Of a stretch of 44,753 nt of DNA, positions 22,760 through 31,197 are shown in pieces. Position 1 is the stretch's first letter. Every line of letters starts with the position of its first letter. The notes under the pieces are model-generated. The model had not been told where the DNA came from. It saw only the letters and a program-made list of their open reading frames with translations, and did not search any database. Both the position numbers and the translations under genes were made by a program. The stretch spans positions 1 through 44,753 of the forward strand of contig MHMM01000007.1 in the NCBI GenBank assembly GCA_001821555.1, written 5' to 3'. Source of the DNA: Candidatus Nealsonbacteria bacterium RIFOXYB1_FULL_40_15 (GTDB taxonomy: Bacteria; Patescibacteriota; Minisyncoccia; Minisyncoccales; GWA2-38-27).

Positions 22760-23581
22760 ATGAGGATCTTAGGAATAGTTTTTCTAGTTTCTTTCCCTTT
22801 ATGCGCTTTTTCTTTAGGATTAATAGATATAAACAATGCAACTTTAGAAGAATTGGATGAGTTAGCGGGAATCGGGCCAGCGTTGGCAGAGAGAATTATT
22901 CAGAACAGGCCGTTTTCTTCGGTTGAAGATTTGATAAAAGTAAAAGGTATCGGAGAAAAGTCCCTGCTGAAAATAAAGGAGCAGGGATTGGCTTTTGCAA
23001 ATGCAGAAAATAATTCTCAAGAGGCGCCTATTCAAAATGAAATAATTGAACCTCATGCCAGTTATCCTGACAAGATATTCTTTGTGGAAGTTATGCCCTC
23101 TCCTGAAGGGAAGGATGCGGAAGGGGAATATATTGTTATAAAAAACGGCGGCGATTCTTTAGCAGATCTTTCGGGCTGGCAAATAAGAGACAAAGAAGGA
23201 TCTTCTAAAGTTTTTGCACTTAATAAATCTATTTCTGCCCTAAAAACTCTCACATTATTTAGAAAAGAGACGGGAATAACTTTAAATAATTCAGGAGACG
23301 GACTTGAGTTGCTTGATCCTAATGGAAATATAGTAGATTCCGTTGAGTTTGGAAAATCTGCCAAGGGAGTTCCTTACATTAAAACAGCATCAGGGTGGGA
23401 GTGGAAAGAAATTAAGAAGAAGGAGGAATACCAAGAAAAAGCAAGCCCTTTTCCCCTTTCCCAAAAGGCCGAAATAATAGATATTTCTTCTGGAAAATCA
23501 AAACCTCCTGCGATTCTTGCCGGTTTTATCGTGGCTATTGTTTCCGGAGGAATCTTTCTTTACCTGAAAAATAAATTGTGA
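22760..23581 (+). CDS. ComEA-like HhH protein fused to a lamin-tail domain, C-terminal membrane anchor
   Basis: The 273-residue product has a signal peptide (about 1-19) and a ComEA-type double helix-hairpin-helix (about 20-78; INNATLEELDELAGIGPALAERI, VKGIGEKSL). A lamin-tail-like domain follows (about 103-205; VEVMPSPEGKDAEGEYIVIKN, LADLSGWQIRD), and a membrane helix lies near the end (about 251-270). The HhH part binds double-stranded DNA in ComEA during uptake. A TATAAT box ends 6 nt before the ATG, so the message is probably leaderless. A role in DNA uptake is inferred. Confidence 0.9.
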   Translation: MRILGIVFLVSFPLCAFSLGLIDINNATLEELDELAGIGPALAERIIQNRPFSSVEDLIKVKGIGEKSLLKIKEQGLAFANAENNSQEAPIQNEIIEPHASYPDKIFFVEVMPSPEGKDAEGEYIVIKNGGDSLADLSGWQIRDKEGSSKVFALNKSISALKTLTLFRKETGITLNNSGDGLELLDPNGNIVDSVEFGKSAKGVPYIKTASGWEWKEIKKKEEYQEKASPFPLSQKAEIIDISSGKSKPPAILAGFIVAIVSGGIFLYLKNKL

Positions 23582-23596
23582 TACTATGACCTCGTT

Positions 23597-24301
23597 ATGT
23601 CAGGACACAGCCATTGGGCCAGCATAAAACATAAAAAAGGAGCTGAAGACGCCAAGAGAAGCAAAGTATTCTCCAAAGTTTCCAAGCTGATTTCGGTTGC
23701 CGTAAGGGAAAAAGGGGCAGATCCCGCCACAAATCCTAGCTTGAGAACAGCGATAGAGCAGGCAAAACAGGTAAATATGCCTAAAGAAAATATAGAGAGA
23801 TCTATAAAGAAGGGAACGGGAGAGCTTGCCGGAGAAAGCCTGGACTCTTTCATATTTGAAGCTTTCGGGCCCGACAATGTGGCCCTGATAATAGAAGGGA
23901 TAACCGACAACAAGAACAGGACGTTGGGGGATATAAAGCAGATACTTTCGCAGCACAATGGAAAGCTTGCAGGAGAAGGATCAATAAAATGGATGTTTGA
24001 AAGAAAAGGAGTCATATCCATTGCAGAAAAAAGAACCGAAGAATTGGAGCTTAAGATAATAGAATCGGGAGCTGAAGATATAAAATGGCAAGACGATATG
24101 GCAGATGTAATTACAAAGCCCGAGGAACTGGAGCAGGTAAAAAGCATTCTTGAAAAAGAGGGGCTGAAAATAGAAAACTCTTCTTTGGGGTGGATCCCCA
24201 AGGAAGAGGTTGACGCTAATAAAGAAAAATTAGAAAAGCTTTTTGAATCCTTAGATGATAACGATTCTGTTCAAAACATTTACTCCAACGCAAAATGGTG
24301 A
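23597..24301 (+). CDS. YebC/PmpR family protein
   Basis: Proteins of this family act as transcription regulators or as translation factors that relieve ribosome stalling. The product begins MSGHSHWASIKHKKGAEDAKRSK (family consensus) and contains NMPKENIERSIKKGTGE and GTLGDIKQ-like and AGSVKWMFE-like motifs (here RTLGDIKQ and GEGSIKWMFER). Its length of 234 is normal. It overlaps ruvC by 7 nt, and yebC-ruvC is a conserved pair in many bacteria. Confidence 0.95.
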   Translation: MSGHSHWASIKHKKGAEDAKRSKVFSKVSKLISVAVREKGADPATNPSLRTAIEQAKQVNMPKENIERSIKKGTGELAGESLDSFIFEAFGPDNVALIIEGITDNKNRTLGDIKQILSQHNGKLAGEGSIKWMFERKGVISIAEKRTEELELKIIESGAEDIKWQDDMADVITKPEELEQVKSILEKEGLKIENSSLGWIPKEEVDANKEKLEKLFESLDDNDSVQNIYSNAKW

Positions 24302-24786
24302 TATTGGGGATAGATCCCGGAACAGCCACTGTAGGATACGGCCTTATTAAAAAAACAGGGAGGGATGTGGCCGCGATAGATTACGGATGCATAGAAACTT
24401 CTTCAACCCTTAGTCCCGGAGAAAGACTTAAAATAATACACGAAAGCATCTCAAAGATTATAGAGAAACATTCTCCCAAGTTAATGGCGGTTGAAAATGT
24501 ATATTTCTTTAAAAATCTGAAAACTGCCATGCCTGTAAGCCAGGCGAAAGGAGTAATCCTTTTCACGGCGGCTAACGCCTCTATCCCCGTGTTTGAATTT
24601 ACCCCTCTACAAATGAAAATGGCTATAACAGGATATGGAAAAGCAGAAAAAAAGCAGGTCCAAAAAATGATAAAAATTATGCTCGGCCTAGAAGAAAAGC
24701 CATTAAAAAAAGACAGGAGAAAAGACGACGCAACTGATGCCCTGGGAATAGCCCTCTGCTGCGCAATCAAAAATAATTTTCTTTGA
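24295..24786 (+). CDS. ruvC: Holliday junction resolvase RuvC
   Basis: RuvC cuts the junction moved by RuvAB. The acidic active site can be read as Asp in LGIDPGTATVGYG, Glu in MAVENVYFFKN, and the Asp pair in RKDDATDALGIAL. Length 163 fits. The start overlaps yebC, and the 3' end overlaps the convergent nagZ by 20 nt. Confidence 0.96.
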   Translation: MVILGIDPGTATVGYGLIKKTGRDVAAIDYGCIETSSTLSPGERLKIIHESISKIIEKHSPKLMAVENVYFFKNLKTAMPVSQAKGVILFTAANASIPVFEFTPLQMKMAITGYGKAEKKQVQKMIKIMLGLEEKPLKKDRRKDDATDALGIALCCAIKNNFL

Positions 24787-25810
24787 GCTTTTTTATCTTT
24801 AAAAAAGACTCTTCTATCCTTTCTTCTTTTATTTCTCCTGATTCCAAAAGTTCAAGAGCTTTTTTGACTCCTTTTCCCACAGAAATTCTCCAACCGGAGA
24901 AAATAAGAATGTCAGATCCTGCCTCAATTGGTTTTTTTATTATCTCATCCAAAGAATAATTATTAAGCAAAGAATATTGAGACAAATCGTCAGTCATTAT
25001 GATATATTCCCCCTTGATAGTGTTCTTCAAAATTCCGATTCCTTCTTTTGAGAAACTAAAGGGCATTTCTCCTAATTCCCTGTAAATAACATTGGAAATC
25101 ATTACCATATCAAAATTTTCTATCTCTGAAAAATGAGAATATTCAGGAAGGTTTTCAACTGAAGCAAGGTTATCCTCCGGATGGAATGGAATCCCTCCGT
25201 ATCCGGGAAAATGTTTTATACAAGATAGCGTTCCTCCTTCCCCTTGCCCTTTTAAAATATTATTTCCAAGCAAAGCATGATCTTTTGAAAACCCTCTTTG
25301 ATATATGAAGTCTCCGGGAGACAAGATATCCAGTAGGGGAGCTAGATTAAGATTGATGCCCAAACTTTTTAATTCTTCTGATCTTTTTTTCCCTATTTTA
25401 TAAGCATCTTCTCCTGTTTCTATTTCTTGCTGGGAAGTGCTTTCAACCCATTTTATTCTTGAAACCTCTCCGCCCTCCTGGTCAACTGCTATAAAAAGAG
25501 GGAGGCCAGTGTCCTCTATGGCTATTTTTTGCAGATCCTCTGCAAGTTTTTTCAGTTCATCTTCGGTTCCGATATTTTTAGAAAGAAGAAGCACGGATCC
25601 CGGATGCAATTCCTTTATAATTCTTTCTGTTTCTTCTGTCATCGTTTTTCCTTCTATGCCTATCATAAACATCTGTCCTATTTTTTTATCCAAAGGCAAT
25701 TCTTTCTCGGGGATTGCCTCCCCTACAAAATCAGGACTTCCTTCTTTCAAAAAAAATACAAAAATCCAAACAAAAAGAACGGCAAAAACAATTAAGAGGG
25801 TTTTCTTCAT
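24767..25810 (-). CDS. Membrane-anchored beta-N-acetylhexosaminidase (GH3, NagZ-like)
   Basis: GH3 enzymes of this type release N-acetylglucosamine from peptidoglycan fragments. The 347-residue product has an N-terminal membrane helix (about 4-22) and the family motifs GQMFMIGIEG, VDQEGGEVSRI, NLNLAPLLDI and KHFPGYGG. The nucleophile region reads IMTDDLSQ. The anchor suggests that it works outside the membrane, unlike cytoplasmic NagZ of Gram-negatives. It overlaps tyrS by 4 nt (ATGA) and ruvC convergently. Confidence 0.9.
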   Translation of the reverse strand: MKKTLLIVFAVLFVWIFVFFLKEGSPDFVGEAIPEKELPLDKKIGQMFMIGIEGKTMTEETERIIKELHPGSVLLLSKNIGTEDELKKLAEDLQKIAIEDTGLPLFIAVDQEGGEVSRIKWVESTSQQEIETGEDAYKIGKKRSEELKSLGINLNLAPLLDILSPGDFIYQRGFSKDHALLGNNILKGQGEGGTLSCIKHFPGYGGIPFHPEDNLASVENLPEYSHFSEIENFDMVMISNVIYRELGEMPFSFSKEGIGILKNTIKGEYIIMTDDLSQYSLLNNYSLDEIIKKPIEAGSDILIFSGWRISVGKGVKKALELLESGEIKEERIEESFLKIKKLKENYF

Positions 25811-26976
25811 TTTATTTTGACGAATTTCCTTTTTCCCACCTGGATAACAGTCCCGGAAATGGCTTCTATATCTTTTTTCCAGTCTTTTTCCGGTTGGCTG
25901 TTTATCTTCACCCCCCCCTGTTCAATTAGTCTCTTGGCGTCTGATTTGGAAGACACCAGATTAGACTTAACCAAAAGGTCCAGAATATTAATCTTCTCTT
26001 CTATTATTTTTATCTCTTCTATATTTTCTGGAACCTCTTTATTTTTAAATATTTTATTGAATTCTTCTTCTGCCTTTTTGGCATCCTCTTCAGAGTGATA
26101 CATTTTTATAACCTCCCTTGCCAGCATTGCTTTCAAGTCCCTGGGATTATTTTGAGATTTTTTCATTTTTTCTATTTCTTTTATCGGAACGCGGGTTACG
26201 GATTCAAAATAATCAAATATAAATTCGTCCGGCATAGACATAATCTTGCCGAACATTTCTTTGGGAGAATCTTCTATCCAGATGCAATTGCCCGAGGTTT
26301 TGCTCATCTGTTTTCCGTCTGTCCCAAATATCATTCTGCAAGTCATTACGTACTTTTCCCTTCCATTCATTTTTCTCTGCAAATCTCTTCCGATCATCAT
26401 ATTAAAAAGCTGGTCGGTTCCGCCTATCTCAAGATCCACATCTAAAACTACCGAGTCATATCCCTGCATCAAAGGATACATTGTTTCGTGATACCAGACA
26501 GTATCGCCCCTGTTAATTCTGTTCTGAAAATTATCCCTTTGAAAAAGCTGGGGAGCTGTTATATTTGATGCGATATTGACCATATCCTTGTATTTAAGTT
26601 TTAGAAGCCAATCCCCATTTTTTCTTATTTTAACCTTCTTAAAATCAATGATTTTCCCCGCCTGCCTCTTCCACGTTCTTATATTCTCCTGTATTTCTTT
26701 TTTTGATATCTTTTTTCTGGCCTCTTTTCTCTGGGAAGGATCTCCAACAACCACAGTGCCCGTGCCAATAACCAAAATAGTCTCGTGTCCAAGATCTGAA
26801 AATTCTTTAAGCTTTAAGAGGTTTATTGTGTGTCCTAGGTGGAGTTTGCCGCCAGTCGGATCTATCCCCAAATAGATCCTTATCTTCTTTTTTTCTATAA
26901 AACTTGCAAATTGTTTTTTATCAGGTAAAATTCTGTCTACGCCCCTAGTTAATACTTCTTCTATATTGGGTTTCAT
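25807..26976 (-). CDS. tyrS: Tyrosyl-tRNA synthetase
   Basis: TyrRS charges tRNA-Tyr. I start it at MKPNIEEVLTRG; the first 53 residues of the ORF-track version translate the intergenic repeat. The class I signatures are GGKLHLGH (HIGH) and KQMSKTSGN (KMSKS). The tyrosine pocket region is GYDSVVLDVDLEIGGTDQLFN. A C-terminal S4 domain (LVKSNLVSSKSDAKRLIEQGGVKIN) completes the 389 residues. It is the upstream partner of nagZ. Confidence 0.96.
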   Translation of the reverse strand: MKPNIEEVLTRGVDRILPDKKQFASFIEKKKIRIYLGIDPTGGKLHLGHTINLLKLKEFSDLGHETILVIGTGTVVVGDPSQRKEARKKISKKEIQENIRTWKRQAGKIIDFKKVKIRKNGDWLLKLKYKDMVNIASNITAPQLFQRDNFQNRINRGDTVWYHETMYPLMQGYDSVVLDVDLEIGGTDQLFNMMIGRDLQRKMNGREKYVMTCRMIFGTDGKQMSKTSGNCIWIEDSPKEMFGKIMSMPDEFIFDYFESVTRVPIKEIEKMKKSQNNPRDLKAMLAREVIKMYHSEEDAKKAEEEFNKIFKNKEVPENIEEIKIIEEKINILDLLVKSNLVSSKSDAKRLIEQGGVKINSQPEKDWKKDIEAISGTVIQVGKRKFVKIK

Positions 26977-27036
26977 AATTATTAAATCTATATTAGAATA
27001 AACATATAATATTGTAAATATAAAAATTCGGCAAAA

Positions 27037-27127
27037 TAAACAATTTTGCAGGACCCTGCGATCGCGGCAGCGGGAGCACGAGGAATTTTTTAGCAGAAAA
27101 ATATCCGTGTCCAGCAAAATTCGTTTG
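27037..27127 (+). repeat. Structured intergenic repeat, copy 2 (tyrS/PBP)
   Basis: This is the second copy of the element at 9050-9140, in the same orientation and again between divergent genes. Outer arms are AATTTTGC/GCAAAATT and the inner pair is GGAC/GTCC. Both differ from copy 1, but pairing is kept. The hairpin ATTTTT-tagcag-AAAAAT is conserved. The 3' end is about 17 nt before the PBP start. Confidence 0.85.
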
Positions 27128-27144
27128 TTGAGCAAGAATTTTCT

Positions 27145-29100
27145 ATGGCTGAAAGAAAATTCAAAAGAGAAATATACGGACAGAAAAAAAGGATGATTTT
27201 TAGAATCCTAATTTTTGTTTCTTTAGGATTCTTTTTAACAGCCCTCTTAGGATCGGCTGTTTTTCTTTATTACGCCAAAGACCTCCCAAGGCCCGAAAAA
27301 TTCACCGAAAGAGAGTTTGTAGAATCAACTAAAATATATGATAGAACAGGCCAAATCCTTCTTTATGAAATGTTCTCGGAAGAAAAAAGGGAGATAGTGC
27401 CGCTCTCGGAAATTTCTGATTACCTCAAGAAAGCTGTTATATCTACTGAAGACGCAAAGTTCTATTCCCATAATGGAATAGATTTTACCGGAATTTTAAG
27501 GGCCTTCAAGTTGAATTGGAACAGGGGAGATCTTTCTTACGGGGGATCCACTATCTCCCAACAGTTGATCAGATCTACCTTTTTGTCTACTCAAAAAACA
27601 GCTGAAAGGAAAACTAGAGAAATAATACTTACCTTGGAGCTGGAAAGAAAATATGGAAAAGACCAGATACTTGAATGGTATTTGAATCAGATCCCTTTGG
27701 GAATAAATATATATGGAGCAGAGTCGGCCTCAAAAACATATTTTAATAAAAGAGCTAAGGATCTCACTTTGGCAGAATCAGCTTTACTGGCGGCGGTTAT
27801 AAAAATGCCAAGCCACTATTCTCCTTTCGGGAAACATCTTGATCAGCTTTTGGCCAGAAAAGATTATGTCCTGGATAGAATGGCCCAGGAAAATTATATA
27901 ACAAAAGACGAAGCCGAAGAAGCAAAAAAAGAGGACCTTAAGTTTGCCCAATTTGCAAATACAATAAAAGCTCCACATTTTGTTTTGGAAGTTCAGGACT
28001 ACCTTATAAAAACATACGGGGAAACTTCTTTGAGGGAGGGGGGGTTCAAAGTCTATACCACCCTTGATTGGGAAATGCAGGAAGAGGCCGAAAAAGTCAT
28101 AACCGATAATATTGAAAGAATAAAAAAATATAAAGCATACAACACCTCTCTAGCCGCCCTTAGCCCGAAAACAGGAGAGATACTCGCTATGGTCGGCTCG
28201 TCGGACTGGTTTTCAAAATCCTATCCTGAAGGATGCATATCAGGAAAAGACTGCCTGTTTGAGCCAAAAGTAAACATCGCCACTTATGGAATAGGCAGGC
28301 AGCCCGGATCGGCTTTCAAGCCCTTTGCATACGTAACCGCTTTTCAAAAAGGCCATAAGGCAGAAGAAATAGTAGTTGATGAGTATACTGATTTCGGAGT
28401 ATGGGGCAATTCCCACTATACTCCGCAAAATTATGACGGTCTTTTTAGGGGGCCTGTTACATTAAGATCTGCCCTAGCCCAGTCCCTAAACATACCAGCC
28501 GTAAAAGTCCTCCTATATCTTGCCGGCCTAGAAGACACTCTAGAAACAGCAAAAAGAGCAGGACTGACAACCTTGGGCAATCCTGCTTCTTTCTACGGCC
28601 CCTCTATAGTGCTTGGAGGGGGAGAGGTAAAGCTTTTGGATATGGTTTCTGCTTATGGGGTATTTGCAAACGACGGGATAAAAGTTTCTCCCTCATATAT
28701 ATTGAAGATAGAGGATTCCAAAGGAAGAATAATAGAACAGAACAATAAAACTCCTAGAAGCATTTTGGACCAGCAGGCAGTGAGAATGCTTAACAGCGTC
28801 CTTTCAGATAATACGGCAAGAACTCCTATGTTCGGAGCAAATTCAAGCTTGTATATTCCAGGATGGCAAACAGCCGCAAAAACAGGAACAACAAACAGTT
28901 ATAGGGATGCCTGGGCGATAGGGTATACTCCCTCCATATGCGTGGGAGTTTGGGCAGGGAACAACGATAACACTCCCATGAGCGAAAAGTCATCTATTAC
29001 AATATCGGGTCCTATTTGGAAATCATTTATGTTAAAAATTCTACCGAAGTTCCCGAAAGAAGATTTCATTCTTCCCGAAGGATACGCAAATCCTGAATAA
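27145..29100 (+). CDS. Class A penicillin-binding protein (PBP1A type)
   Basis: This bifunctional enzyme polymerises glycan strands and cross-links peptides. The 651-residue product has a cytoplasmic basic start, one membrane helix (about 17-43), a GT51 domain (STEDAKFYSHNGID, GGSTISQQLIRS, RKTREIILTLELE) and a transpeptidase domain with SxxK in GSAFKPFAY, SxN in AQSLNIP and KTGT. The length is short for the class, without extra C-terminal modules. It is a single-gene unit ended by a terminator. Confidence 0.96.
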   Translation: MAERKFKREIYGQKKRMIFRILIFVSLGFFLTALLGSAVFLYYAKDLPRPEKFTEREFVESTKIYDRTGQILLYEMFSEEKREIVPLSEISDYLKKAVISTEDAKFYSHNGIDFTGILRAFKLNWNRGDLSYGGSTISQQLIRSTFLSTQKTAERKTREIILTLELERKYGKDQILEWYLNQIPLGINIYGAESASKTYFNKRAKDLTLAESALLAAVIKMPSHYSPFGKHLDQLLARKDYVLDRMAQENYITKDEAEEAKKEDLKFAQFANTIKAPHFVLEVQDYLIKTYGETSLREGGFKVYTTLDWEMQEEAEKVITDNIERIKKYKAYNTSLAALSPKTGEILAMVGSSDWFSKSYPEGCISGKDCLFEPKVNIATYGIGRQPGSAFKPFAYVTAFQKGHKAEEIVVDEYTDFGVWGNSHYTPQNYDGLFRGPVTLRSALAQSLNIPAVKVLLYLAGLEDTLETAKRAGLTTLGNPASFYGPSIVLGGGEVKLLDMVSAYGVFANDGIKVSPSYILKIEDSKGRIIEQNNKTPRSILDQQAVRMLNSVLSDNTARTPMFGANSSLYIPGWQTAAKTGTTNSYRDAWAIGYTPSICVGVWAGNNDNTPMSEKSSITISGPIWKSFMLKILPKFPKEDFILPEGYANPE

Positions 29101-29140
29101 AAAAAACGGAGCGTAGTAATAACGCTCCTTTTTTCTTTTT
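29101..29140. terminator. Bidirectional terminator between PBP and small-gene pair
   Basis: GGAGCGT-agtaata-ACGCTCC with an A run upstream and TTTTTTCTTTTT downstream. It can end both the plus-strand PBP transcript and the minus-strand 87/41-residue pair. Confidence 0.9.
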
Positions 29141-29153
29141 CGTTGCCTCTGGT

Positions 29154-29279
29154 CTATGTCCGGAGGATTGATGGATTTCTAGTTAATTCTCCGGCCTGCA
29201 GAAGGATTGTCATCTTTTCTGCATCTGCAGTTGATATCCTCTTTCTCGACTTCGCTTTTTTCTTCTTCCTTGGCTTCAC
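29154..29279 (-). CDS. Small basic protein translationally coupled to the 87-residue gene
   Basis: A GTG overlaps the upstream stop as GTGA and opens a 41-residue frame. The product starts MKPRKKKKAKSRKR and continues as an amphipathic segment to ...ILRT. It is not in the ORF track. The run of lysines and arginines suggests nucleic-acid binding. Support is the stop/start overlap and the terminator just behind it; no homologue is known to me, and it could be fortuitous. Confidence 0.4.
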   Translation of the reverse strand: MKPRKKKKAKSRKRISTADAEKMTILLQAGELTRNPSILRT

Positions 29280-29539
29280 GGCTTCCCCCTTTCTGCCAAA
29301 AGTTGCTTCGCCTCGCAGATAAGACTTTCCACTAGTCTTTGGGTGATGATGGCGGCATCAATTAAATCAAACTCTGTTTTCTGGGTACGAGCCAGATCAA
29401 GCAGGGCTTCCAGAAAATCTGCCTCATCTCCCCAACGATAGGAAAATCTGTATATTTCCCTCCCTTTATGGTAGAATTCGTGCCTCATGGGCCTTGCCAA
29501 AGGAGGAACCAACCCCCTTTTATCATATGCATCCGCCAT
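29276..29539 (-). CDS. Hypothetical protein (87 aa)
   Basis: No family is recognised. The product begins MADAYDKRGLVPPLARPM, continues with an aromatic stretch (FYHKGREIYRFSYRWGD) and ends in two amphipathic helices. The codon choice is GC-richer than the adjacent PBP. It has a purine-rich AAAGGAG site 7 nt upstream and a good promoter, the same style as the other lineage-specific genes in this window. Confidence 0.65.
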   Translation of the reverse strand: MADAYDKRGLVPPLARPMRHEFYHKGREIYRFSYRWGDEADFLEALLDLARTQKTEFDLIDAAIITQRLVESLICEAKQLLAERGKP

Positions 29540-29590
29540 AGTCCGCTCCTTTCAATAGAACAACGAATATTGACAAAGTTTCTAGTCTTA

Positions 29591-29618
29591 ATTGTAATGA
29601 ATTTTTAATGTTTGTCAA
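29591..29618 (-). promoter_or_regulatory. Promoter of the 87-residue gene
   Basis: TTGACA-N16-TACAAT on the minus strand, immediately next to the hairpin at 29619-29678. Confidence 0.75.
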
Positions 29619-29678
29619 CCCCGCAGAAGAAATTTGATATTATTTCATTATTGGGGCAAATCAAATTTCTCTACGGGG
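29619..29678. repeat. Long inverted repeat between divergent genes
   Basis: AGAAATTTGAT and ATCAAATTTCT pair perfectly over 11 bp, and CCCCG/CGGGG extends the stem with two AG/CT pairs between. The 21-nt loop contains TTGGGG. No T run follows on either side, so it is not a plain terminator. It lies between the minus promoter at 29591 and the plus-strand T4SS-like cluster. Confidence 0.8.
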
Positions 29679-29732
29679 CCAGCCTTTTTCCACTTTCTTT
29701 ATGTTTAAGTTATATGATATAATACGTAAAAT

Positions 29733-30143
29733 ATGGCAGAAGAATATACAAAAGAAGAACTGCTTGAGCTTTATGAACAACTCCCCGAAACACTTAAAAA
29801 AGCTGTTTATTCTCCCGAAATCGGGAACACGACTCTTAGTGTCTGCAGGGAAGCGGGGATGGATAAAGAAAAGGATATGTATTCTGTCCTAAAGAAAGTT
29901 GGCTATGTTTTTTTAGGAATATTGTCTCCCGACGATTTCAAAGGAGAAATAAAGTCAGATCTTAAAATTGAGGAAGAAAAAGCCGAAAAGATTTATTCGG
30001 TTATAAACAAAGAGGTTTTTGGAAACCTAAAAAAAGAGCTGGAGCTTTTGTACGGCATTACCCTGAAACGATCCGCCCCTGTTTCTCCTCCAAAAAATGA
30101 AAAACCGAAAAGATCTGACAGATATTTGGAGCCAATAGAATAA
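29733..30143 (+). CDS. Conserved-type hypothetical protein heading the PrgI/VirB4 cluster
   Basis: The 136-residue product is mostly helical and acidic (EEYTKEELLELYEQLPETLKKAV), with a proline-rich basic tail. I do not know its family. It is 2 nt from the PrgI-like gene and so belongs to the same operon. A TATAAT box ends 9 nt before the ATG, giving an almost leaderless message. A cytoplasmic adaptor or regulator of the secretion apparatus is a reasonable guess only. Confidence 0.75.
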   Translation: MAEEYTKEELLELYEQLPETLKKAVYSPEIGNTTLSVCREAGMDKEKDMYSVLKKVGYVFLGILSPDDFKGEIKSDLKIEEEKAEKIYSVINKEVFGNLKKELELLYGITLKRSAPVSPPKNEKPKRSDRYLEPIE

Positions 30144-30145
30144 TT

Positions 30146-30571
30146 ATGCAGTTTACAGTCCCCCAGTTCATAGAAAAAGAAGCCAAAATCGTAGGACCTT
30201 TAACCTTTAAGCAGTTTCTTTTTGTGGGAACTGCCGGAGCTTGCTGTATTATACTCTATTTTATCCTCCCTCCTTTTTTGGTAATAATTTTAGGAATAGT
30301 GCTTTTTGGAGGAGCCCTGGCATTGATATTTTACAAAAAAGAGGGATTTCCTTTATATATTGTCATAGCAAAGTCTTTTTTGTATGTCTTTCAGCCAAAA
30401 GTATATCTTTGGAAAAAGAAGAATATTCCTATAAAAGCAATTAAGGAATCCGAGACGGAGAAAAAAAGAAAAGAGGAGGCAGAGGAAAAAGAGCACAAGG
30501 GCCCGAGATTAAAAGTCTCAAATTTCAGCAGATTAAATGATTTATTAACCCACATAGAGACAAAACAATAA
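30146..30571 (+). CDS. PrgI-family membrane protein (VirB3-like)
   Basis: The 141-residue product begins MQFTVPQFIEKEAKIVGPLTFKQF, the pattern of the PrgI family, and has two closely spaced membrane helices (about 26-45 and 47-65). A basic cytoplasmic tail follows. PrgI proteins accompany VirB4 in Gram-positive-type conjugation systems. It overlaps the next gene by one base (TAATG). Confidence 0.85.
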   Translation: MQFTVPQFIEKEAKIVGPLTFKQFLFVGTAGACCIILYFILPPFLVIILGIVLFGGALALIFYKKEGFPLYIVIAKSFLYVFQPKVYLWKKKNIPIKAIKESETEKKRKEEAEEKEHKGPRLKVSNFSRLNDLLTHIETKQ

Positions 30572-31197
30572 TGCCCTCAACCCAGGACTTCTTGCAATTT
30601 GACCAAATTAGAGACGGAATACTGATCCTCAAAAATAAAGGATTGCGGTCTGTTTTAATGATTTCCTCCCTGAACTTTGTTTTAAAATCTCCCGAAGAAC
30701 AAGAAGCTATACTTTACCAATTCCAAAACTTCCTAAATTCTTTGGACTTCTCCTGTCAAATCCTTGTTTCTTCCAGAAGATTGAATATAACAGGATATTT
30801 GGACCGGCTTGAGAAAATAGAACAAAAAGAAGAATCTGAATTATTAAGAATACAAATTGCAGAGTATAGAAAATTTATAGAAGAGATCATAGGCGGGGGA
30901 TCGGTTATGCAAAAAGCTTTTTATATTATTGTTCCGTTTTCTATAATGGAGGCCCAATCTATTTCCCAGCAATTAAGGCCGACTAAAGTTTCAGAAATAA
31001 CAGAAGAAATGTTCCAGAGGGCGAAGGTCCAGTTGATGCAAAGAGTTGAGTTTGTTGCATTGGGACTTAGATCCTGTTCTTTGGAAGCTGTCCCCTTAAA
31101 TACTCTTGAGGTTTCGGAGCTTTTATGGGGAATATATCATCCTTCAGAGGCCGAAAGAGGATATTATCCCGAGTTCCCTGAAGAATTAATGGAATGA
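30571..31197 (+). CDS. TraC-like protein preceding VirB4
   Basis: The 208-residue product has TQDFLQFDQIRDGILILKNKGLRSVL at its start and a soluble alpha/beta body. It resembles the N-terminal domain of TraC/VirB4 ATPases split off as a separate protein, which I recall from CPR genomes. There is no ATP-binding motif. It overlaps virB4 as ATGA, so the two may form one functional ATPase complex. Confidence 0.75.
   Translation: MPSTQDFLQFDQIRDGILILKNKGLRSVLMISSLNFVLKSPEEQEAILYQFQNFLNSLDFSCQILVSSRRLNITGYLDRLEKIEQKEESELLRIQIAEYRKFIEEIIGGGSVMQKAFYIIVPFSIMEAQSISQQLRPTKVSEITEEMFQRAKVQLMQRVEFVALGLRSCSLEAVPLNTLEVSELLWGIYHPSEAERGYYPEFPEELME

Noticed and set aside
26977-27135. N-terminal extension of TyrRS in the ORF track
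   Set aside because: The 53 residues come from the structured intergenic repeat and are not TyrRS-like; MKPNIEEVL is the natural start.
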